A stretch of DNA of 15,621 nt, taken from positions 1-15,621 of the forward strand of contig JADGRT010000020.1 in NCBI GenBank assembly GCA_017880715.1, read 5' to 3'. The stretch is from Verrucomicrobiia bacterium (lineage in GTDB: Bacteria > Verrucomicrobiota > Verrucomicrobiia > Limisphaerales > UBA1319). The notes beneath the pieces were generated by a model, which was not told the DNA's origin, ran no database searches, and saw only the letters and a list, made by a program, of their open reading frames with translations. This document shows, one piece after another, positions 6,228-13,143 of the stretch. The position numbers and the translations under genes were made by a program. Within the stretch, counting starts at the first letter, position 1. Each line of letters opens with the position of its first letter.

Positions 6228-6701
6228 ATGCGACACACGATTTCGGTGCTGGTGGAAAATAAGTTTGGCGTGCTCGTCCGGGTGGCGGGCCTGTTCAGCG
6301 GCCGGGGTTTCAACATCGACACCCTGAACGTCGCGCCCACCCAGGACGCCAGCGCGTCGCGCATGACGATCGTGACGCGCGGCGACGACGCCACCGTCGA
6401 GCAGATCGTCAAGCAGCTCAACAAACTGGTGGACGTCATCAAGGTGCAGGATTTCCGGGATGAGGAATGCATCGATCGCGAGCTGGTGCTCGTCAAGGTG
6501 TCGGTGGATTCCCGGTCGCGCGCCGAGGTCATGCAAATCACGGACATCTTCCGCGCCAAGATCGTGGATGTGCAGTCGGACAGTTTGACGATTGAAATCA
6601 CCGGCAACGAAAGCAAGGTCGAAAAGTTCATCGAGCTGATGAAACCGTTCGGGGTGCTGGATTTGACGCGCACGGGCAAGGCGGCGCTGCCGCGCAAGTG
6701 A
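6228..6701 (+). CDS. ilvN: Acetolactate synthase small (regulatory) subunit
   Basis: IlvN/IlvH stimulates the catalytic acetolactate synthase subunit and confers feedback inhibition by valine in isoleucine/valine/leucine synthesis. The 157-residue product has an N-terminal ACT domain (MRHTISVLVENKFGVLVRVA at 1-20, GLFSGRGFNIDTLNVAPT at 21-38, SRMTIV at 44-49) and the C-terminal small-subunit domain (about 78-157) ending in FGVLDLTRTGKAAL (141-154). Length and both domains match the long, IlvH-like form. ATG 6228 is chosen because the ACT domain begins right at it, with AGGT at 6220-6223 as a modest ribosome site. The frame is open upstream to 6084, with another ATG at 6135 that would add 31 residues of no known domain. 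The catalytic ilvB, usually adjacent, is absent from the window. ilvC follows after 128 bases. Confidence 0.93.
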   Translation: MRHTISVLVENKFGVLVRVAGLFSGRGFNIDTLNVAPTQDASASRMTIVTRGDDATVEQIVKQLNKLVDVIKVQDFRDEECIDRELVLVKVSVDSRSRAEVMQITDIFRAKIVDVQSDSLTIEITGNESKVEKFIELMKPFGVLDLTRTGKAALPRK

Positions 6702-6829
6702 GCGTGTTTTTCCGGGTTGACCCGGCGGCCGTCTGAAGTAGGATGGCCAGTATTATTGGATGGCATAAACTAACTGAACAACGGGTTAACGACGGCGGTG
6801 CGCAGCACTGCCAATGAAAAGGAACAATC

Positions 6830-7930
6830 ATGGCAATTATTGATTTTGGTGGGGTTAAAGAAGAAGTCGTCATGCATCGCGAGTTTCCGATGGCCAAGGC
6901 CCGGAAGGTGCTCAAGGACGAAGTCATTGCGGTCATTGGCTACGGCGTGCAAGGGCCGGCGCAGTCATTGAACCTGCGCGACAACGGCTTCAATGTCATC
7001 ATCGGGCAGTCGAAGCAGTTCAAGAAAGACTGGGATCGGGCGCGTAAGGACGGGTGGATTCCCGGGAAGACCCTGTTCGACATGGAAGAGGCTGTGTCGC
7101 GGGGCACCCTCATCCTGATGCTGGTGTCGGACGCCGCCCAGCGGTCCATCTGGCCGCAGATCAAGCGTAAGCTCAAGCCGGGCGACGCGCTCTATTTTTC
7201 GCACGGGTTCTCGATCGTTTATAAAGACCAGACCAAGGTCATTCCGCCGGCGGACGTGGATGTCATCATGGTGGCCCCGAAGGGTTCCGGCCTGAATGTG
7301 CGCCGCAATTTCCTGTCGGGCGCCGGCATCAACTCCAGCTTTGCGGTGTTTCAGGATGCCACCGGCCGCGCCAAAGAGCGTTGCATTGCTTTGGGCATTG
7401 GCATCGGGTCCGGCTATCTGTTCCCGACCACGTTCGAGCAGGAAGTCTATAGCGATCTGACCGGCGAACGCGGGGTATTGATGGGCGCGCTGGCGGGCAT
7501 CATGGAAGCGCAATATGAAGTGCTCCGCCAGAACGGCCACAGCCCGAGCGAGGCCTTCAACGAGACGGTCGAGGAATTGACGCAAAGCCTCATCCGGCTC
7601 GTGGATGAAAACGGCATGGACTGGATGTATTCCAACTGTTCGGCCACGGCCCAGCGCGGCGCGCTTGACTGGAAACCCAAGTTTAAGAAGGCGACCCTGC
7701 CGGTGTTTAAGGAATTGTATAAGCGGGTTAAATCCGGCAAGGAAACCGCGCGCGTCTTGTCTGCCTGTGGCGGGCTCAATTACCAGGAAGCGCTGACCCA
7801 GGAGTTGCAGGAAATCGGCAACTCGGAGATGTGGCAGGCCGGCAAGGCCGCGCGCTCGCTGCGCCCGAAGGACGCCGCCAAGAAGATCACCAAATCCACC
7901 GCCGGCATCTCCGGTCGCAAGTCCAACTGA
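6830..7930 (+). CDS. ilvC: Ketol-acid reductoisomerase
   Basis: IlvC isomerises and reduces acetolactate or acetohydroxybutyrate with NAD(P)H and Mg2+ in branched-chain amino acid synthesis. The 366-residue product has the nucleotide-binding GYGVQG (37-42), YFSHGFSIV (122-130, His125), VAPKGSG (148-154, Lys151), metal ligands Asp209 and Glu213 in SDLTGERG, NGHSPSEAFNETVEE (235-249, containing Glu245 and Glu249), and NCSATAQRGALDW (269-281). Segments such as DGWIPGKTLF, INSSFAVF and ENGHSPSEAFNETVEE-like words resemble fungal Ilv5 and, I believe, Bacteroidetes enzymes more than E. coli or Bacillus IlvC. A lysine-rich tail (about 347-366) extends past the domain. The start has a good Shine-Dalgarno AAAAGGA (6817-6823). 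Probably co-transcribed with ilvN and closed by the terminator at 7962-7995. Confidence 0.97.
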   Translation: MAIIDFGGVKEEVVMHREFPMAKARKVLKDEVIAVIGYGVQGPAQSLNLRDNGFNVIIGQSKQFKKDWDRARKDGWIPGKTLFDMEEAVSRGTLILMLVSDAAQRSIWPQIKRKLKPGDALYFSHGFSIVYKDQTKVIPPADVDVIMVAPKGSGLNVRRNFLSGAGINSSFAVFQDATGRAKERCIALGIGIGSGYLFPTTFEQEVYSDLTGERGVLMGALAGIMEAQYEVLRQNGHSPSEAFNETVEELTQSLIRLVDENGMDWMYSNCSATAQRGALDWKPKFKKATLPVFKELYKRVKSGKETARVLSACGGLNYQEALTQELQEIGNSEMWQAGKAARSLRPKDAAKKITKSTAGISGRKSN

Positions 7931-7961
7931 GCCAAGCCTCGTTTTTTAATAATCAAACCAG

Positions 7962-7995
7962 AAACACGGCGCCTATTCGGGCGCCGTGTTTTTTT
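7962..7995 (+). terminator. Strong rho-independent terminator after ilvC
   Basis: AAACACGGCGCC (7962-7973) pairs perfectly over 12 bp with GGCGCCGTGTTT (7980-7991) around a 6-base loop, with a run of seven T (7989-7995). It lies 31 bases after the ilvC stop and ends the ilvNC transcript. Confidence 0.95.
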
Positions 7996-8098
7996 GACCT
8001 TTTCCGCCAAGTCCGCATCGGCCTGACTCCAGAGGCGGGGGGTGTTCATTGATTTCAAATGACGAATCACGGAATGACTGAATGGCGGATTACCGCGA

Positions 8099-8131
8099 GC
8101 GCCGGCATCCGTGCCGGCAAGATGCCGGCGC
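8099..8131. repeat. REP-like inverted repeat (copy 2, shortened)
   Basis: GCGCCGGCATC (8099-8109) is the exact complement of GATGCCGGCGC (8121-8131). It shares the GCGCCGGCATC core with the palindrome at 4-73 but lacks its longer arms, so it looks like a shortened or worn copy. Confidence 0.8.
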
Positions 8132-8228
8132 GCCCACTGGCAAGCAGCCGAACGACGCTGCTGAGAGAGCGGCGAGAACGACGGCAAACAACATGGCGAG
8201 GAGTTTCATATTACTGGGCGGCATCACT

Positions 8229-8297
8229 GGGAGCGCCGGCATCTTTGCCGGCGATTTTCTCGCCTTCACTTCTCGCCGGCAGGATGCCGGCGCTCCC
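8229..8297. repeat. REP-like inverted repeat (copy 3)
   Basis: Outer arms GGGAGCGCCGGCATC (8229-8243) and its complement (8283-8297) are perfect over 15 bp. Inner arms GCCGGCGA (8247-8254) and TCGCCGGC (8273-8280) are perfect over 8 bp. The outer core is identical to copy 1 (4-73). It lies 97 bases from copy 2, in the same convergent spacer. Confidence 0.88.
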
Positions 8298-8548
8298 GGT
8301 GGTTTCGCGCCGCTTCATGCTGGAGTAAGCTTACGACATGGCCGGAGTCGCGCCACGCGGCTGAACAGCACATCCAACACGGCTAGTCGGAGATGCACGG
8401 CGCGTGACCTCCGCCGCGCTCGGGCGCATCGCTTTCAGCCGGTCCTGCAAAGTCGCATTGACGCTCACGCAACAAGGATACGAAAATATGATGCATGCGC
8501 AGCAGTTTTTTTCTAGCTTCATGCGGTGATGACCCATTTGCCGCGTTC

Positions 8549-10045
8549 CTAGAGCCCCGATACCACCAGTGCTGCCTGGAGTTTATTGACGAGCAGGTGG
8601 GGCAGCGCGCCCAGGAGCAGGACGAGCAGCGCCAGAAAAACCAAAGTGAAGAGGGTTGCGGGCAGGGGGCGGATGATCTTGGCTCCGGCGGGGGGATCGA
8701 CTGCGAAGGCTTGCTTCAGGAGTTGCAGATAATAGTACAAGGACACCACGCTCATCGCGAGGGCGAGGATCACCAGCCAGAGCAATCCCAGGCTTCTCGT
8801 GCTGGCGCTCGCCGCCGCGGTGAAGACGTAAAACTTGGCAAAAAATCCGGCGAACGGGGGAAGACCGGCGAGCGACAGCAAAAAAACCAACAGACAGACC
8901 GCCAGCGCGGGTGAGCGCCGCGAAAGCCCGGTAAAAGCATCATAGGCATCGCTGCCGGTCTGTTGCTCGACCACCGCCACCACTCCGAAGGCGCCCACCA
9001 TGGTTAGCGCATAGGTGGTCACGTAGTACAAAAGAGCGATCGTTCCCATGGTGTTGTGCGCCATCAGAGCCGGCAGCATATAGCCGGCATGCGCGATGGC
9101 CGAATAGGCCAGCAAACGCTTGACGCGGGTTTGGGCGATGGCGGCCAGATTGCCCAACGTCATGGACAGCACTGCCAGAACGGCCAGCACGGGCACCCAG
9201 CCAGGGGCAAAACCGTTCCAGACGCCGCTGCCTTCGGCCCCAGCCAGGCCCGCCAGGGTCATGCGGGCCAGGACAAAGAAACCGGCCACCTTGGATCCCG
9301 AGGCGATCAACGCGGCCGAGGGCGTGGGCGCCCCCTGATAGACATCCGGCGCCCAGAGGTGGAACGGCGCCGCCGCGATCTTGAAGCCCAGTCCGATCAG
9401 CATCATGACCATGGCCGCGAGCAAAACCGGATCCGTGGCGCGATCGCGCAACTGGCCGGCAATCCGAATCAGGTTGGTTTCGCCGGTCAACCCGTAAACC
9501 CAACTCATGCCGAACAAAAGGAACGCCGCCGAGACGCCGCCCAAAAGAAAATACTTTAAGGCGGCTTCCGATGATTCAAGCTTGTCCTTTTGAAACGCCG
9601 TCAGGATATAAAGCGAAAGGCTGGTGAGTTCCAGCGAAACGAAAAGCATCAATAGATCCACCGAGCTGACCAGGAACATCATCCCGAGCGTGGCGAGCGC
9701 CAGCAGGGCGAAATACTCACCGACATGCGGGGTGAACTTCGATTCCAGCGATACCAGCGCGGTGAAGATTGTCAGAAATAGAATCACCTGTTTCATGAGT
9801 TGTGTCAGGGGATCGATCACGAGCATGCTGGTGGAGTTCGGGTCGGCCAAGGAATAATGCCGGCTCCATCCGATCGCCAGCATTGCGCCGGCGCTGAGCA
9901 GGAAAGCCGCGACTTGCTGTCGCCGGGGGATCGATTGTCGCCGCATCACTCCAGCGTCGAAGAATAGGACGATCAATCCCGTGATCGTCAAAACGGTTTC
10001 TGGAGCCAGCAGTCTTAAAAGGCCGAGGTAGTTCACGGTGTTCAT
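8549..10045 (-). CDS. nuoN: NADH-quinone oxidoreductase (complex I) subunit N
   Basis: NuoN is the innermost of the antiporter-like proton-pumping subunits in the membrane arm of complex I. The 498-residue, roughly 14-helix product keeps the pump residues: Glu139 in SLELTSLSLYIL (TM5), Lys222 in FKIAAAPFHLWAPDVY (TM7), Lys252 in SKVAGFF (TM8) and Lys404 in FAKFYVF (TM12). ATG 10045 overlaps the nuoM-2 stop by four bases (ATGA), and a GGGGAGG ribosome site lies in the end of nuoM-2, so the genes are probably translationally coupled. It is the last visible gene of the operon. Confidence 0.96.
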   Translation of the reverse strand: MNTVNYLGLLRLLAPETVLTITGLIVLFFDAGVMRRQSIPRRQQVAAFLLSAGAMLAIGWSRHYSLADPNSTSMLVIDPLTQLMKQVILFLTIFTALVSLESKFTPHVGEYFALLALATLGMMFLVSSVDLLMLFVSLELTSLSLYILTAFQKDKLESSEAALKYFLLGGVSAAFLLFGMSWVYGLTGETNLIRIAGQLRDRATDPVLLAAMVMMLIGLGFKIAAAPFHLWAPDVYQGAPTPSAALIASGSKVAGFFVLARMTLAGLAGAEGSGVWNGFAPGWVPVLAVLAVLSMTLGNLAAIAQTRVKRLLAYSAIAHAGYMLPALMAHNTMGTIALLYYVTTYALTMVGAFGVVAVVEQQTGSDAYDAFTGLSRRSPALAVCLLVFLLSLAGLPPFAGFFAKFYVFTAAASASTRSLGLLWLVILALAMSVVSLYYYLQLLKQAFAVDPPAGAKIIRPLPATLFTLVFLALLVLLLGALPHLLVNKLQAALVVSGL

Positions 10046-11535
10046 AGAACGCCTCCCCGGGTCAGGACGCCCATCAAGGGTGCATTCGGGTGAAACGCCG
10101 GCAGGATGAGATCCAGCAGGAATTGCGGATACAGTCCCACGGCGACGGTGGTTGCCAGGAGCAGCAGGGCGCCCAGGCGTTCCGGGATCGTGATCGGATC
10201 GAGCGCGGGTTCGGCCGGTTTTTCGGGCATATCGCCGAAAAAGGCCTTTTGCTGGGCGCGCAACAGGTAGGCGACGCCGATGATAATACCCACGCCGGCA
10301 AGGACGGCATAAGAAGGAAACGCCTGCCAGGCGCCGATCAGCACCTGCAACTCGGCCACAAATCCACTGAAGCCGGGCAGGCCCATGGAGGCCGCCCCGG
10401 CCACCACAAAGGTTCCCGCCGCGAAAGGCAGAGCCTTGCTGAGGCGCATTTCTTCCAGCGCGTTCAGGTCGCGGGTGTGCGTCCGGTCATATACCATGCG
10501 TCCCACCACGGCAAACAGCAGCCCCGCAATAATGCCGTGCGAAAACATCTGCAGCACGGCGCCGCTCAAACCCACCGTTTGCAGGGTCATGAGTCCCAAC
10601 AGCACAAATCCCATGTGGCTGACGCTCGAATAGCCAATGACGAATTTGAAGTCCTGTTGCACCAGCGCCACCAGGGCCCCATAGACAATGCCGATCAGCG
10701 CCAGGATGGCGATCGGATCCTGCCAGACAGCCACGCCCATGGGAAACAAGGTCATCGCCACGCGCAGGGCCCCGTAGGCGCCGAGTTTCATCACGACCCC
10801 CGCCAGCAACATCGAGGCGGCTGTCGGAGCCGCCACGTGGCCGGTTGGAGCCCAGGTGTGGAACGGCCACAAACCCGCCAGGATGGCGAACCCGACAAAC
10901 ATCAGCGGAAACACCCAGACTTGGAACGAGCGGGGGAAGGGGACCTGGACCCAATCCAACAAGTTGAACGAATGGGTGCCGGCCACCACGTAAGTGGCAA
11001 TCAGTCCGACCAACACCATGGCGCTGCCGATGAACGAATAGAGCGCTAGTTTCATCGCGCCATATTCCTTCCGGGTCGAGCCCCAGATGGCGATGAGGAA
11101 ATATTTTGGGATGATGGCGATTTCGTAAAACACGAACAGCAGGAACAGATCGAAGCTGAGGAAAACCCCGTACACACCGCCGATGAGAGCCAGGTAAAAA
11201 GCGAAAAATTCCTTCGTGCGATGTTCGACATTCCACGAGAACAGCGTTCCGGCCACCGCGACAATGCCTGTTAGCAGGACCAGCGTGAGGCTGATTCCAT
11301 CCGCCGCCAGGAAATACTGAAGGCCCAGCGACCGCAACCAGGTCACCTGGGTGATCGTCAGTATCGTGTCTGCCGGCGGATGGTTGCGATACTGCAAAAC
11401 CCCCGATACTGCAAACGCCAGGCCAGCCAGTGTCGCTCCCAGGGCGATCATCCGCGCCGCCCGCGGCCGATCCGCGGGCAGGAGCATCAGCACGGCCATC
11501 CCAAAAAAGGAGAGGTAGATCGTCCAGGCTAACAT
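10042..11535 (-). CDS. nuoM: Complex I subunit M, second paralogue (NuoM-2), lacking the TM7 lysine
   Basis: This 497-residue membrane protein is a NuoM/MrpD-type antiporter-like subunit, and the second one in this operon. Retained residues are Glu138 in FYEIAIIPKYF (TM5), Lys250 in VVMKLGAYG (TM8), His333 in MFSHGI and Glu395 in GFVAELQVL (TM12). The TM7 lysine is absent: the motif reads FAILAGLWPFHTWAP (216-230) with Leu219 where NuoM-1 has Lys237 (FAVKVPLIPFHTWLP). TM5 instead carries an extra Lys144, where NuoM-1 has Val147. The protein is highly diverged from NuoM-1, so the duplication is old. The gene starts 48 bases after the nuoM-1 stop, with a GTTCACG tandem repeat where a Shine-Dalgarno would be expected, and overlaps nuoN by four bases. 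The likely role is a fourth membrane-arm subunit; whether it pumps is uncertain. Confidence 0.93.
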   Translation of the reverse strand: MLAWTIYLSFFGMAVLMLLPADRPRAARMIALGATLAGLAFAVSGVLQYRNHPPADTILTITQVTWLRSLGLQYFLAADGISLTLVLLTGIVAVAGTLFSWNVEHRTKEFFAFYLALIGGVYGVFLSFDLFLLFVFYEIAIIPKYFLIAIWGSTRKEYGAMKLALYSFIGSAMVLVGLIATYVVAGTHSFNLLDWVQVPFPRSFQVWVFPLMFVGFAILAGLWPFHTWAPTGHVAAPTAASMLLAGVVMKLGAYGALRVAMTLFPMGVAVWQDPIAILALIGIVYGALVALVQQDFKFVIGYSSVSHMGFVLLGLMTLQTVGLSGAVLQMFSHGIIAGLLFAVVGRMVYDRTHTRDLNALEEMRLSKALPFAAGTFVVAGAASMGLPGFSGFVAELQVLIGAWQAFPSYAVLAGVGIIIGVAYLLRAQQKAFFGDMPEKPAEPALDPITIPERLGALLLLATTVAVGLYPQFLLDLILPAFHPNAPLMGVLTRGGVL

Positions 11536-11542
11536 GCGGTCA

Positions 11543-11570
11543 GTTCACGGTTCACGGTTCACGGTTCACG
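11543..11570. repeat. Four tandem copies of GTTCACG between the two nuoM genes
   Basis: Four exact 7-base units fill 11543-11570. On the coding strand they read CGTGAAC, ending seven bases before the nuoM-2 ATG, where the ribosome site should be. This interrupts an operon whose other junctions are tight or overlapping. Copy number could vary by slippage. It is not a CRISPR: units are too short and there are no spacers. Confidence 0.95.
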
Positions 11571-11583
11571 GTTTTTCAGCCTG

Positions 11584-13143
11584 CTATACGTAGTTGAATA
11601 TTTGTTTGATCCATCCGACCACGGTCGGGTTGATAACGCCCAGCAGCAGTTGCGGGTAAAGGCCGATGGCCAGCATCAGCGCCACCACTGGCATCAGCAT
11701 CGCCCGTTCGTTTGCCGACAGGTCGGGCATCTGGGACCACCGTTCGTTCAAAGGCCCGCTAAACACCTTCTGCAAAATGTTCAGGAGAAAAATGGCGGTC
11801 AGCAGCAGACCCAGCGTGGCGACGGCCGTCGCCAGCGGACTGAGCGCGAAGGCGCCTTTGAAGATGAGGAACTCACCGATGAACCCATTCAAACCCGGCA
11901 GGCCCAGCGAAGAAAAAAGGGCAATCCCCATCAAACCGCAGAACACCGGCATGACCTTGCGCAGCCCGCCAAAGTCATCCAGCCCGCGTCTGCCCCCGCT
12001 GCGTTCGGCCAGCAACCCGACACAACAGAACAAGGCCGACGCGCTTAATCCATGATTGAACATCTGGAGCAGCACGCCATTGAGGGCCGCGGCTTTCTCA
12101 TTGAGCCAGACGGCGTCCGATCCCATGGTTTTCATCGCGGCGAAGAGCCCGAGCAGGCAGTAGCCGAGGTGGTTGATCGAAGAATAGGCAATCGTGCGCT
12201 TGAGATCCTTTTGGGCCATGGCCGCCCAGGCGGAATAAACGATGGTCACCACCGCCATGGCCATCAGTGGGGTCAGCATGGCTCGGGTTTGTTCCGGAAA
12301 GATGGGCAACAAAACCCGCAGGAAACCATACACGCCCATCTTGGACATCGCCCCGGTCAGGAGCATCGAGACGCCGGTGGGGGCCTCGGCGTACGCGACG
12401 GGCAGCCAGGTGTGAAAGGGGATCAGGGGCACCTTCACGGCAAATCCCAAAAATACGCCCCCAAAAACCAGCAACGCGATCAGGCGAGGAGGCATGTCGA
12501 GCCAGCCGATTTTCAACAGACCATTCGCCAGGCGGCGGTCGTGGGCCATCTGCGTCAGTTCCGGGAAATTGAAGGTGCCGGTGGCCAGGAAAATCGCCTG
12601 GAAGGCCAACAGCATGGCCACGCTGCCAACCAGCGTGTAAATGAAGAACTGCGTGGCCGCTTGGCTGCGTTCGCGTCCGCCCCAAAGTTTAATCAGAAAA
12701 AAGACCGGGATCAGGCTCAATTCCCAAAAGATGAACCAATGGAAAAAGTTCAGCGCCGTAAAGGTGCCGAATAAACCCGACTCCAGCAGCAACACCAGCG
12801 CGAAGTAAAGCTGGGGCTTTTCCTCGATCTTCCACGAGGCCAGCAACGAAAACGGAACCAACAGGCCCGTCAACAGCACCATCAGCAGCCCCAGTCCATC
12901 AACGCCCACAAAGTAGTCAACCCCCAGCGAGGGAATCCACCGGTGTCGCTCCACGAATTGCAGCTCGGTGACCTCGGGATTGAACCGGGCCCACAGCGCC
13001 AGCGCCAGCGCCAGCGAGACCAGGCTGAAAGCCAATCCCACGCCGCGAGCCAGTCGTTTGCTGGGCGCATCGAAACCCGCCACCACCAAGGCGCCGAACG
13101 CGGGCAGCGCGGTTAAAATGCTGATCAGGTGCAGTTGGCTCAT
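11584..13143 (-). CDS. nuoM: Complex I subunit M, first paralogue (NuoM-1)
   Basis: A 519-residue proton-pumping antiporter-like subunit of complex I with all expected key residues: Glu141 in FWELSLIPVFF (TM5), Lys237 in FAVKVPLIPFHTWLP (TM7), Lys268 in GAMSKMGVYGF (TM8), His364 in MFNHGL and Glu424 in GFIGEFLIF (TM12). By these criteria it is the ordinary NuoM. ATG 13143 overlaps the nuoL stop by four bases (ATGA), with a strong GGGAGGTGG ribosome site in the end of nuoL, so translation is probably coupled. It is followed by a second, diverged nuoM. Confidence 0.96.
   Translation of the reverse strand: MSQLHLISILTALPAFGALVVAGFDAPSKRLARGVGLAFSLVSLALALALWARFNPEVTELQFVERHRWIPSLGVDYFVGVDGLGLLMVLLTGLLVPFSLLASWKIEEKPQLYFALVLLLESGLFGTFTALNFFHWFIFWELSLIPVFFLIKLWGGRERSQAATQFFIYTLVGSVAMLLAFQAIFLATGTFNFPELTQMAHDRRLANGLLKIGWLDMPPRLIALLVFGGVFLGFAVKVPLIPFHTWLPVAYAEAPTGVSMLLTGAMSKMGVYGFLRVLLPIFPEQTRAMLTPLMAMAVVTIVYSAWAAMAQKDLKRTIAYSSINHLGYCLLGLFAAMKTMGSDAVWLNEKAAALNGVLLQMFNHGLSASALFCCVGLLAERSGGRRGLDDFGGLRKVMPVFCGLMGIALFSSLGLPGLNGFIGEFLIFKGAFALSPLATAVATLGLLLTAIFLLNILQKVFSGPLNERWSQMPDLSANERAMLMPVVALMLAIGLYPQLLLGVINPTVVGWIKQIFNYV

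Larger units (their letters stand above)
7996..8548. other. Convergent, repeat-bearing intergenic region between ilvC and nuoN
   Basis: This 553-base spacer lies between the convergent ends of ilvC and the nuo operon. It holds two REP-like repeats (listed separately). Open frames across it run through the palindromes and have no recognisable product, so no gene is called. No clear terminator for the leftward nuo transcript was found between 8331 and 8548. The segment 8341-8500 shows nothing I recognise. Confidence 0.6.

Noticed and set aside
8059..8516. Two overlapping rightward frames of 89 and 144 codons
   Set aside because: They translate straight through the REP-like palindromes and have no recognisable product.
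10090..11049. Rightward 319-codon frame opposite nuoM-2
   Set aside because: Its composition (very rich in Gln, His, Arg and Gly) is that of an antisense shadow of a membrane protein gene; nuoM-2 explains the DNA.
11543..11570. Possible CRISPR or iteron array
   Set aside because: The units are only seven bases with no spacers and no replication or cas genes nearby.
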